Translations under genes and position numbers: made by a program
Origin: Enoplosus armatus
Taxonomy: Eukaryota; Chordata; Actinopteri; Centrarchiformes; Enoplosidae
Assembly (NCBI RefSeq): GCF_043641665.1
Contig: NC_092193.1
Coordinates: 19,370,946 to 19,434,945, forward strand
Reading direction: 5' to 3'
Length of the DNA stretch: 64,000 nucleotides
Shown here: piece by piece, positions 24,301 to 34,520 of the stretch
Layout: each line of letters starts with the position of its first letter
How positions within the stretch are numbered: position 1 is the stretch's first letter
Notes under the pieces: generated by a model
What the model was told of the DNA's origin: nothing
What the model saw: the letters and a program-made list of their open reading frames with translations, nothing else
The model's database searches: none

Positions 24301-25577
24301 GGAAGTTGTTGTGCTGGTCTGGAAATTTAGAGTTTGGGGCCTGCGAGACCGCCATAGTTCAGCTCAGTTCGTTGCTATTTATCATGAGTGACGGGTCGGG
24401 AGTGAAAAAACGTAACACCTTTCTGTGTGAGCAATGGAGCTGTCTTATTACCCACAGTTAGGAAACCAACTGGGTGCTTACCAGAGTTCTTTACTGAAAA
24501 AGACAGAAACAAGCGCTGGCAATTCATCCCTGTTTTCTTCTTCTTCTTTTTTTATCCAGCATATTTTACTCTTCTAGGGAGATTTCATTATCTTGAAAGA
24601 ATCAGACAGCAGAGATGTGAAAAGGATTTTTAAAAAGTGCAGATGTTGGCTTTAATCTTGACTTGGGATACAGCCTGCTGACATTTGGTGCAGCGGTCTT
24701 GACTTGGAACCCATTTTGCAACCATTTTTAATTATAACATTGAATCTGACAGGCAAAAGCAGATATGACCTTATCATGCTAAGGTCAGTATCTTTGCTGT
24801 ATTCTGTAAGCATTTCAAGTCTTGATTCTTTTTTGACTGTTTTTTTTTTGTGTCCCCAAAACTTTGTGAACCTTAACGGCGGCATGTGGCTCCCGGAAGG
24901 TCCTGCGGGGGAGACGTGCGTGAATTGTCGTCCCGATGGAGATGTTAGGAACTGCCATGCATTTAGCCAGTAATTGGTTTTAGAGCACAATAAAGGAGGA
25001 GGGTCAGGATCAGCATGGGCTGAGTTTAACCAGTAGAACATACATCAGAGCATACATCACGAGCCAAGGTCAAAGGAGAGGTATGAGAATTCACATTTAC
25101 CCACTGCGAGGCTGCGCAAACATTCAGACGACAAGAACCGAAATAGAAAAGAAGGTATGGAGATGGGGGAAAAGGGAGAGGGGGGGGGGCTGTGAATGAG
25201 AACAGAAGTGAAAAGTACTCTAATTGCTCCAAAGGGAATTTGTCTTACACATGAGTAGGTTCTGCAATACATAAAGCTAAGTCAACAAGACGAGAAAATG
25301 GGAGGAGGGACGAGTTAGAAGGAACCAGAAAGTGGGTGGAGGCGGGGCGCAACGGGGGGAAATAAAGAGAGACAAAGTAAGAGAGACGGAGAGTAAGAGG
25401 ACTACTATGTCTCCATTTCCACGTAACCACAAACTGAGCTAGTTTCCACCAATTACATTCATGTCAGTGTGCGTCCTGGATTCAAAATGCAACAACAGCC
25501 TGGAGGGGCCTTCACTCTCCTGGTACACACTCAACATCTCTCCCTGCCTGCCACTCCAGCATTCTTTGCTTTCTCTA

Positions 25578-25625
<48 letters not shown>

Positions 25626-25784
25626 CCACCCACGCGCGCAGACGCTGTGTATGCACATATCACACTCACACGCATAATAATCTCATCACTCCCTCTAGCT
25701 TTGTCTCTCTTTGTCACCCACACACACTCACTCGCACACCCACCTACCAACCAGCCAAACACATTCCCACCCAGCATCCACACA

Positions 25785-25826
<42 letters not shown>

Positions 25827-26984
25827 TCTCCTCTGTCACTTCCCTCCACTGTCTTCCAATTCCATTTCTCTCACTCTCTTCTCCTCAGGCTCTCCATCCA
25901 TCCATCCACCCCCCTACTCTGTCTGCACACACACCATGCTTGTATGTGTGTGTGCCCTCCTCTCCTCTCAGATGATAGTAATAAGGCCGGTGATTGCTAG
26001 AGATGGAGATGAGGGATGGCGCCTATTGATGATGGTGCCTGTGACAGCCTGGCAGCAAGCTAGACGTAGGGGCCGCCATTATTATTATAACAATAACAGC
26101 AACACTCAGGCCTTAATTGAATGAAAAAGGCCTCTGGCAGCCAGCCTCACGATCTGGAGGTGGGTGGGGGAGTTGGACAAAAAAAAGCATGGACATGGGG
26201 GGTGGGAGTGATGGCGAGGCAGAAAGGATGAACGACGATGACAGAGGAGCTGGAAAAAGAAGAAAGGAAAATAGAAGCAGGGGGGTGCCTACTGTGAGCG
26301 AGGGAGTGTAAATGCACAGAGAGAGCTGGGAGACATGAGGTGAAGTGGAAAGTGTGAAAGGCAGAGGCCCAGAGTGCTCTGGAAGGAGCGCGAAGAGAGA
26401 AGTGTGGACAATTAGGACATTATTATTGAGTGGAGAGATGAATAAATAATTGACAATGTTCTGTTTGAGTGGGGAAGAAGGGAAGAAATGAAGCAGGAGA
26501 GGGAAGCACACAGAGGGAAATAAAGGCACGGATAGAAACAGGCAGAATTTAACTCCACATTTTCTCACTTTGGCGTGTAGATAGTTCTTTATTGTATTTT
26601 TGCAGGTTTTGAGATTTCTGCTTCCATCCCAATTCAGTGGAGGTGAATGGAGTTTCATTCGTGGTGCTCACAGAACTGGCAAAACCTACAAGGTATTATG
26701 AACCTTTGCTTTGGTTGATTATTTTTCATGTTAGTTATTCATATTTGGGATCTTGGCGCTAAAAATGTGTGCCAGTTTTCTCTGAAAGTGGTCTGGGTGG
26801 GAAGGGGTTTCTTTTTCTTTCTTTTTTTTTTTTTTTTAATTAGAATAGGGAGAAACACTTTCCTTGTGGAATTGCTCTTTATGTATTTAACTCTTTTTCA
26901 ATAAAATATATATTGCAAAAATAAAACAACAACATTTAAATAATTCAACAGCAACATCTCTTTCTGGAATCAGTGACCCAGTTA
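21400..26984. other. Non-coding stretch with repeats and possible conserved non-coding blocks
   Basis: No secure gene. A proline-rich open frame at 21862-22119 overlaps equally open frames in other phases and is not called. A CpG-rich patch at about 22975-23070 includes a CCG-rich run. (GT)n lies at 23700-23719. A short coding-like patch with a CxxC pattern lies at about 24857-24976 (see findings). Purine-rich DNA covers about 25140-25410 and 26115-26530, and the large CA cluster is at 25573-25824. Confidence 0.55.
25573..25824. repeat. Compound (CT)n/(CA)n microsatellite cluster
   Basis: A CT run (25573-25589) passes into a CA run (25589-25624). A second CA run occupies about 25779-25824, with CA-rich degenerate sequence between. 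Threonine/histidine-rich open frames across it are artefacts of the dinucleotide repeat. Confidence 0.95.
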
Positions 26985-27555
26985 AGGCCCCTGTCAAACC
27001 AGAAAGTAGCACAGCAAAATGCATCCGTGCTTGCTCGCGAAAAATGCGTGGTGTCGGAGGCTTGGTGACGTAGCGGCTACAGTTGGTGAAGTGCCCAAGC
27101 TGGCAAGCCACACACTAGCAAGACGGGAACATGCTTGCGCTAATCAGTCACATTGACTCTCCAAGCTTCATTCAAATTTTTCTCGTTAGCTTGGTCACCA
27201 GCGCCACACCGAGCTCCCGCAGTTTATCCAGAACCCGTATTTGTACCATCGACTCCTTTCTCATAACTGGCTGCAAACCATTTCTGTTTCATGGGGCAGG
27301 TTGTGCTCTGACAGAGGAAGATTACATAAAAGTGGATGCTACAACACAGCTAATAAGCTTCCTTCATTTTGGACTTTCCGTCTCAAGACGGCTTGCTATT
27401 GTTCAATGGTACAAAGTCATGTGTCAAAGTTCACCTAAGATGAACCACGTGAAGAATTTGTGCAGATTTACTCGAGCGAATCTACTGATTGTGGCAGATC
27501 CGTTGACGTACACTGAAACATTTTGCCTTTTTAAATGCTGGTGTGACAGCGGCCT
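26985..27555. mobile_element. Harbinger-like non-autonomous DNA transposon (probable)
   Basis: The left end begins AGGCCCCTGTCAAACCAG. The reverse complement of the right end begins AGGCCGCTGTCACACCAG. Similarity continues inward to a shared GCAAAATG about 30 bases in. Both ends are flanked by TTA (26982-26984 and 27556-27558), the 3-base target type of PIF/Harbinger elements; this assignment is inference. The 571-base length is far too short for the two genes of an autonomous element. The open frame at 27131-27559 shows no transposase motif I recognise. Confidence 0.6.
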
Positions 27556-27558
27556 TTA

Positions 27559-27612
27559 GTCTGGATAATCCACAGGCCTGAGTTCACAGTGAGGGCTGTT
27601 GATTATCCAGAC
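27559..27612. repeat. Inverted repeat (hairpin) abutting the Harbinger-like element
   Basis: GTCTGGATAATC at 27559-27570 is exactly complementary to GATTATCCAGAC at 27601-27612. After one mismatch the pairing continues through ACAG and GCC, leaving a loop of about 15 bases. It starts one base after the TTA duplication of the neighbouring element. Confidence 0.7.
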
Positions 27613-29239
27613 AAATCCACAGACAAATGAGGTCACACTTCCTGGATGACTAGTTGCTGTTGAATTTTTCGATGGTGTGAGCACTACACACACCACTCCA
27701 CTCGCCTCTATTGTATTGTGTTGAAAGTTCAAAATCTTGGCACACATAACCCAGGCTGCAGTATCTGTATTACAAGATGCTTCTAGAGGTCAGTAATGTC
27801 ACTTAACTGATCCTTCAAAAGACTGCATGAATACATTTTTATGATGGTGATGTATGATGAAGGGATTTATTTTTTTACAAGCAAAACCAGTAAAAAAGCC
27901 ATCTTATAACTGCTATCAGGACACATCATGTGTGTACTGGGATACGCGTGCGTTTGTTTAGTGTGTGTGCAGGTCTCAGTGTGTTCATGGCTCTTTTTAT
28001 CACTGAATTTGTGAGTCAACATGAGGTGGCAGTCAATCTGTGCCTTGCCCTTTTTGACAGACTTGATTTAGCGGCGCAATGGCTCCGCATCCCAAGCCGC
28101 TAATCAAATTGTCACGCCGCGGCGCAAACATGCTAACAACGCAATGAGACAGGTCCAGGGATCACGCTTAACGACACCATCACTCATGTTAATAACACAA
28201 CGAGCTTTTCCGATGCCCTTTCTCTCTCTGCTGGCAATAAAATGACAGAAAAAAACATAACTGAGGAAAAATCAATTTTTGAATCTGTACCTTGTTTCCG
28301 CTAGTGGGAGACGGAATTTATTAATCAGGGTTGAATCACGCTCGGCCTGACATGAAGGAAAAAAGGGGAGAAGGAGAAAAGGGAAGAAGGAAACGGAAAT
28401 GAGGTTGTAAGAAAGAGGAGAGTAAGGAGAATAAGGCTGTGATGAAGCAAAGTTGGAAAGGAGCAGAGTACAGGCGAGAGGTAGGGGCTGAATATTGATA
28501 AGGTATCAATCAAGATAATGTCCGGAACTGAAGAGTGGGAGAAAATAAGAGACTAGCAGAAAGACAGACAGGTGCATCGGCCTGCACCTGAGGTGGCTTA
28601 ATGACAGAGGGAAGCTCTCTGGTGGCGACAGCAGCAGCTGCCCTGAATTTTTCATAGCTGGCTTCACGGTCAGATGGCTGAGAGACACCATGATATGTCT
28701 CACCCATGTTCCTCTGAGAGCAGCCTTTCATTAGCCGTCCCCCGACCCGAGGTGGAAGTGGCGGAGAGACGAAGTCAGGAGGAAATAAAAAGTCGAAATT
28801 GTTTTGAGAAAGGGGGCCAAAAGAAAGTTAATACCGGGGAAGTTGTGAGTGTATTTATGGTCCCCTGAAAAATAAAAGCATTCGGTCTTTGCTGTTGGGA
28901 GCTGTTATGATGGATCTTGGGTAATGGAGTTTTGATGGATGAGAGGTGTATGGCTGGCGCTGGGGTCTGAGTGCAGGGTAGGTACGACTGACTCCACTAC
29001 ATTGATATCTGACCACCAGAAATTACAGCATCTCCTGCTTCTGGCGCCCTGTACCCACCATGTTTAATTCTCTAGCTAAATTGTTTAGGTATGTAATATT
29101 GAATATCCCATAACCTTTTATAAGTGCTATAAAACGACTGCAAACCCTCAGAGACAAAACCACAGAGGAGCCTCTGAAATCCACTTTCCCTATGATCTCA
29201 AACATCCAGAAATTCCCTTTTGCCCCCCCCCGCCCCCCC

Positions 29240-29410
29240 TTTAAAGACTGCAATTAGGCGAGGTAAAATGATAATGTTTTCGTCTTTAGCGTCCCTTTGG
29301 TAAACATTGCCGTTAGGATCAATTAACCAGCGGCTAATGAGCAAAGAGGGGGTCTGCCTCAATATTGCACCATTGTTCATTGGCGATTTTTAATTAATGG
29401 GTTTTGAAGT
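29240..29410. promoter_or_regulatory. Candidate enhancer-like block (homeodomain-site rich)
   Basis: Non-repetitive sequence contains GCAATTAGGCG, GATCAATTAACC, GGCTAATGAG, CACCATTGTTCATTGG and TTTTTAATTAATGGG. These are several homeodomain-type ATTA/TAAT cores and a SOX-like ATTGTT within about 170 bases. The pattern resembles vertebrate conserved non-coding elements. Conservation cannot be judged from one sequence. Confidence 0.25.
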
Positions 29411-30649
29411 AAAAATCGCAAAAGTTTTTAATTGTTTTTCTTTTCGAGTGAGGGGAGGGGGATGGGGGGGGGGGGGGTGAGATCAGAGTGTTAATTATAA
29501 ACTAGGGGCTTTAAAGTGAGGAGGATTTAGACTTTTAATTAAAGAGGAATTTGATGCGACCAACAGACTGAGTTCAATTGCCACACAATCCCCTGTTATT
29601 CTCCCTCGTCCCTCTTCCCTCCCTTCTGTTCTGCAGCCTTCCATCTTCTGCCACTCATCTTGCTCTCTCGCCACCCCTGCATGGTGTTGATGTCTCCCTC
29701 CTTGCAGGGTGTTGCTATCAGGAGCCGGATTAGGGACTTTGAGAGCTCTGCTCTCAAATGGTGAAGATGAGGCCTGGGTGGGGAGGAGAAGGAGGGAGGA
29801 GGGCAAGGGGACGGCTCAGTCACTCCATCGGATTTCCAAGATTGAATTAGTGAGCTTTAGACAAATCAGAGCCCTTTTGGACATGTTCTCAATGTTGCTT
29901 TCTCTATTTTCCCTCTTTTCTTCTCTTTCTGTGTCCCCTCTCACGGCTTTGCCTCCTCCCTCTGTCTCTCTGTCCCCCCTCCTCCTCCTCCTCCTCCTCG
30001 TCTGCTCTCCCTTAATAGCGCATAAGATTGTTTTCATAGCAGTGATAAATTAGGCTGAAGTGATTAGCATGGTGTGAAACGTGATTACATACTGTAGCTT
30101 TGCTGATTTGTCGAACAGATGCCCTCTACCAGCTAGACTTTGGTAGGTTACAGTGTTAAACTCAGTCTCCCCCACAGCTGGAGATCCCAGCAGACGTATA
30201 CAGGTTAATTGCCTTGATTGTGGATATAGCTCCACCATACCGCCGGGAATGCAACCTGCAGTCCATTTGTTATTGCGGTAGCTGGTAGCGATCGCGCACA
30301 CGGTTCACGCCTACACACACAAACACAAGCACACACATGCATAGAAAAGCCTTTCTTTACATGAATAAGGGAGGACTGGAAAATAGAACCAGCTGTGAAG
30401 CAGCAATGACGTGGGATGTTTTGCTGTTGAGTCATGATGCCGTCGGTTTTCAGTTCAAAAATTGATGACAAAGTTGTTCAAATTAGAATGTAAGAACACA
30501 ATATTTGCCAATCATCAGGATTAATGGGCCTGTGGCGTAACTTCCATCGGCAGCAGTAGGATGTGAGACAAAGTGCCGTGATTTTTTTGAGGAGCCGCAT
30601 CAGCAGGGGTGGAATAACATGAAAGAATAATAACCAGAGAAATGGCTGA

Positions 30650-30780
30650 CCTCCTGTTGTCTCACCGCTTCCGCCCGTGTTGCTGTGATTACGCCAATCA
30701 CTGTCATTAGCATTCCCAGCGATTAATGTGATTTCTCATGCTTTGTTGCATGCATGCTAATGACTAGCACCCAGCTCCCT
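30650..30780. promoter_or_regulatory. Candidate enhancer-like block
   Basis: Within about 90 bases lie TGATTACGCCAATCA, CTGTCATTAGCATT, GCGATTAATGTGATT and GCATGCTAATGACTAG. These are candidate sites for homeodomain, MEIS-type (TGTCA) and octamer-like (ATGCTAAT) factors. The sequence is not repetitive. Function is inferred only from motif density. Confidence 0.25.
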
Positions 30781-31599
30781 TCTCGTTTCAGTGGCACAAA
30801 CTATCCTCAGCTTAACCCAACTCCTCAAGCTGTACTGTATTAATACACGCCTTGCAGCCGGCAAATCCACTGCTGATTAGGGCAACAACCTGACCCAGCA
30901 TTCATCTACTGGCGTAATCAGTCCTTATCCATTTTAGCTCAGTGTGATTCTCATCTCTCATCTATCTTTCTCTCCTTAACTCATCTAATTCCCCCCCCCC
31001 GTTTCTCATATTTTTTCCCCCCGAAAAAAGGGCAGAAAAGAGGAGTAGTTGGGATTACCAAACGCCAATCTCTCCCCTCATCCTTATATCTTTTTAACTT
31101 TGTTGCTTCTCATCACGTGCGTGCTCTCCTTATCTGTTTATCCTACCCTCACTAATCTTTTTTTTTTTGTACCCGCTACCATCCCTCGCTCTCTGCATTA
31201 ATGCCTTTTGTTGCCTTTATCTGACTCTTACCGTCTCCCACTCTCATGTGTTGCTGGGCTTTGCTCAAGGTTTCTCTTCAATTGCACATTAAGCATGTTC
31301 TTTGCACAGCAACTAAGAGATACATGTTGGCCAGTAGCTAGTTCTGGCATCAAGTATTAAGGTCACTGGGGACAATTTACAACACAAACAGGATTTAGAA
31401 TATTTATCTGAAGTAGAGAAACATGTGCTATTATTGTGAGGAGATTGGAATATTCTACTAAGATCATTACTGTATACATTTGTCCAACAAACAGCACAGG
31501 TAGTCTGTTTTGCTATAGCTATAACCTTTATGCACATGTTGTGTTTTTAGCCATGCTTGCAGCATGGCTCTTGGTTGACACTTTTGTTTTTTAGTGAAA

Positions 31600-32035
31600 G
31601 CTATTGGATAGACTTTCATCTAGTGCCATCATCAGGTCAACATTTCTATTTGTGTAAAACTTTGGTTCAAGACCAAATAACTCTCAGCCCCAGCCTCTGC
31701 TTTGAGTTTAGTGCTAATAAGCTTGCTTACACACTAAAATATGATGGCGAACATGGTATGTCTGCTAAACAACAGCATGTTAACATTGGCATTGTGACCA
31801 ACTTAGCATGCTGACATTACCACACTGAAAATACCAGAGACCATCTTTGGGAAAAATGTATTTGACGTGTACTCGACGCGGGGTTTATGACCTATACTGC
31901 AGCCAGCCACCAGGGGGCGATCGAGGCGTTTTGGCTTCACTTTTGGGGAGCTGTCATGTCGTCCATCTTTATGTACAGTCTATGGTACAGCCTCACAGAG
32001 CAGTTAGCGTTGCTATAATCTCAGTCTTGTTCAAA
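31600..32035 (+). repeat. Teleost MITE-like repeat (right part), interrupted by another repeat
   Basis: CATCTAGTGCCATCATCAGG, TTTAGTGCTAATAAGC, ATGGCGAACATGGTA, CTGCTAAACAACAGCATG and, at the right end, ACAGCCTCACAGAGCAG follow in order the landmarks of a fish repeat I recognise. The stretch 31892-31986 does not belong to it and matches a second common repeat. Related copies are at 36406-36987 and, reversed, at 53671-53880. Confidence 0.65.
31892..31986 (+). repeat. Common percomorph repeat nested in an older repeat
   Basis: CTATACTGCAGCCAGCCACC, AGGGGGCGATCGAGGC, TTTTGGCTTCACTTTTGGGG, AGCTGTCATGTCGTCCATC and TACAGTCTATGG are the landmarks, in order, of a short repeat very frequent in percomorph genomes. 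I do not know its class with confidence. Confidence 0.7.
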
Positions 32036-33419
32036 ATGCAGCAGGTCACAGTTCAGCAGTGAATGTATTTCAATGGCACGCTTAGTGTTAAGGTCGGGAC
32101 TGAAAAGCAATTTTTCTCCAGCCTTGCTTTCTTTTTTCTACTTGGACTTTTTGCTTGACGTGCGGTTCTTCCAGCCTTAATTACTGCTTTTTGTTTTTTT
32201 CAATCCTGAAGGCTCACTCGACGCAGGATAGCATTCATCATGATCATGCCTTGATAATGAGAAATAGTGGAATTAATATTAATTTGTCGCTCTCCGTCCA
32301 CTGGGACTGGGAAAATGTAAATGGGTGTGCTCCTGTGTGGCACACAGGCTTGTGTACATGAGTCCAATCAAAGTGTGATTCAAAGTGAAGCACTACTTTG
32401 GAACTGAGGTAGTCAACCATGTAGCCTGGCGAATATGGCTTTTATTCTTGTTGAATGTAACACTGTAGTTATTAGTAAGATCTGGAAGTCAAAATGATGC
32501 AGCGCTGTAAAGACAATCCAGCATGATGAGCATTTAGTGCACAGGGATGTTATTTTCCCTCCGTAGCACTTGTGGCCAAGGCGTTTCACTAATTAAGTGG
32601 AGTTTTTTTTTTGTGTCATAAATTACTTTTATTGGCACAACTTGGAGAAAAAAAGGCAACATAACAACAAGTGCACCTCATTATACTGGTGGTTGCTCAT
32701 GCATTGCATTTGTTGCGGTGCTTCTCCTGAGCTCAGTCTGTGCTTTTAAGTAAAATGTTCCGCGGGGGGTTTGAAGTTGAAAATAACATCAGGTGTGCAT
32801 TGGACAAAATGAGTGTTTCCCCCCCACACAGCTCTGAAACAGAGCCGTGTGCATGGTGGAAAATTAGTACACAAAATTCTAGGTAATGTGTTTCTAATCA
32901 TAACAGGATTTGTGTGTGCTACATTGAACCAAATATCTATTTTTGGATTTGTGAGGAGAGGTGCTGAAAGGGGACAGTTTCCACTCCTGGCCTTTAACTT
33001 TGCAGTTTATTAATTCCTCTCTGTGGTGCTGTAGCCTGCCAACAGTGTACACTGTTACCTCTGTTGATGGTTGTGATAAGTGCTTTCTGCGCTGTGAAGG
33101 GTAGAGGGGGAGTCTGAGTGCAATCGAGTACAATCAGCAAAACTCATCAAAACGCAGAAGCTGAAAAGGTTAAAAATGAAAAGCTGCTTTTGAAAAATGG
33201 GACACATTTGCACATTATTAGATGTGCGCTTTTCAATATCAAAAATTTTAGATTTTTATGCTGAATTCAATCAGTTAGTGTCATTGACTAGTGTTGTGGC
33301 GCTTTCTCACTCCTTCAAGTGTTGTTAATATATTTCTCTCAGAGTTTGTGCCCATGATGGACAGCGAGCAGGTGAGGACACGGCTCAGGGTTAACAGGCT
33401 GGGTTGAATGCAAAAGTCC

Positions 33420-34045
33420 CAAGAGCCTTTTGAAGAGAGAGTGAGAGAAAAAAAAATCTGAGAGCGAGAGGTGGAAATGGAAAGAGAAGGCGAGGGAGAG
33501 AGAGAGAGAGAGAGAGAGACACAAGGGTGAAGCAGGAATGACCTCTGCAGTTTTGTTGATGACATGAAGCAGAATGAAAGGGGAGACGAAGGAGAAGAGG
33601 GGAGACAAACTGAGCAAGAAGGAGGATTAAGAAAGCAGCTGGTGAGGATGATCCAGAGGAGAGCGAGGGGAGGGGGGAGAGACTGAGAGAGAGAGAGAGA
33701 GACGAAGAGAAAGAAGGAGGTAGAGGGAAGTAGAAGAAGGGGAGGTGCAAGAGATTGATGAGCAGAGAGTGAGAAACTAATTCTCACTTCACTCTGGGCT
33801 GGAAGATTAAGGAAGATTAGAGAGATCGAGTGAGGGAGGGAGAGAGATGGGGTGATAACTTCTACCACATGCCACAGAAAGATCTTTGAATGCCTAATAC
33901 CCAGAGAGAGAGACAGAGAAAGAGAGAGGGGGAGACTATGAAACAGAGTGAGAGGTAAAAAAAAACAACAACAACAACAACATACAGAGCAGAAGCGCAG
34001 AGAGGGAGGAAAGATACAAAGAGCTGGAGTGACAAGAGGATGGAT
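33420..34045. repeat. Long purine-rich (GA) tract
   Basis: About 600 bases are dominated by G and A on the + strand, with pure GA dinucleotide cores at 33496-33519 and about 33687-33703. It is non-coding; all minus-strand frames become serine/leucine-rich. Confidence 0.9.
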
Positions 34046-34494
34046 AGATAAGGACAGGAGCAAATCAGGCTCAGAGGGGTCCTAATAGTAGTGATCCGTG
34101 AGCGCATGAATGTCCTTTATATTAGAGGCCATTTCTACCAGTGTGCAGTAATCCATGTCATGGGAGTGCGGATACAAAATCCAGGTCATCTATATACCTC
34201 TCCAGCAACCGCTTTCACTGAGACTTCCCATTGGGATTCATTCTCTTGTACTGTGCAAGTCTGTGTGACGGTATCTTTTACATTCTGTTCTTTCACTTGC
34301 AAAAAGGGAAACCTATTTTCCATTCCCTGCCACTGACATCTATTTATTCACCCTCTTGACTGTTGGTGCAAAATTTCACCAGACCCAGCTATAGGCTGCC
34401 GTACATTCTTTAAGCAGAAAATGGGGTGATGGAATGAATGCAAAACAGTGCACATAGACATACGCGACCACACTACGTGGACGGATACGCGCCC

Positions 34495-34520
34495 GCACAC
34501 ACACACACACACACACACAC
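34495..34520. repeat. (CA)n microsatellite
   Basis: A CA run of about 26 bases. Confidence 0.95.

Larger units (their letters stand above)
27613..31599. other. Non-coding stretch, includes enhancer-like blocks
   Basis: No gene is recognised. A purine-rich block lies at about 28340-28560. Non-repetitive stretches rich in TAAT/ATTA and TGATT cores lie at about 28030-28150, 29240-29410, 30000-30070 and 30650-30780 and may be regulatory. A TCC-repeat block lies at about 29975-30000, and a G run at about 29464-29477. Confidence 0.55.

Noticed and set aside
25461..26124. Long threonine/histidine-rich open frames
   Set aside because: Produced by the (CA)n cluster in three frames.
27131..27559. 142-codon + frame inside the Harbinger-like element
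   Set aside because: No transposase, DDE or Myb-like residues recognisable, and the frame runs through the inverted end of the element.
33281..34063. 260-codon minus-strand open frame
   Set aside because: Serine/leucine/proline-rich translation of a GA-rich tract; other frames over the same tract are also open.
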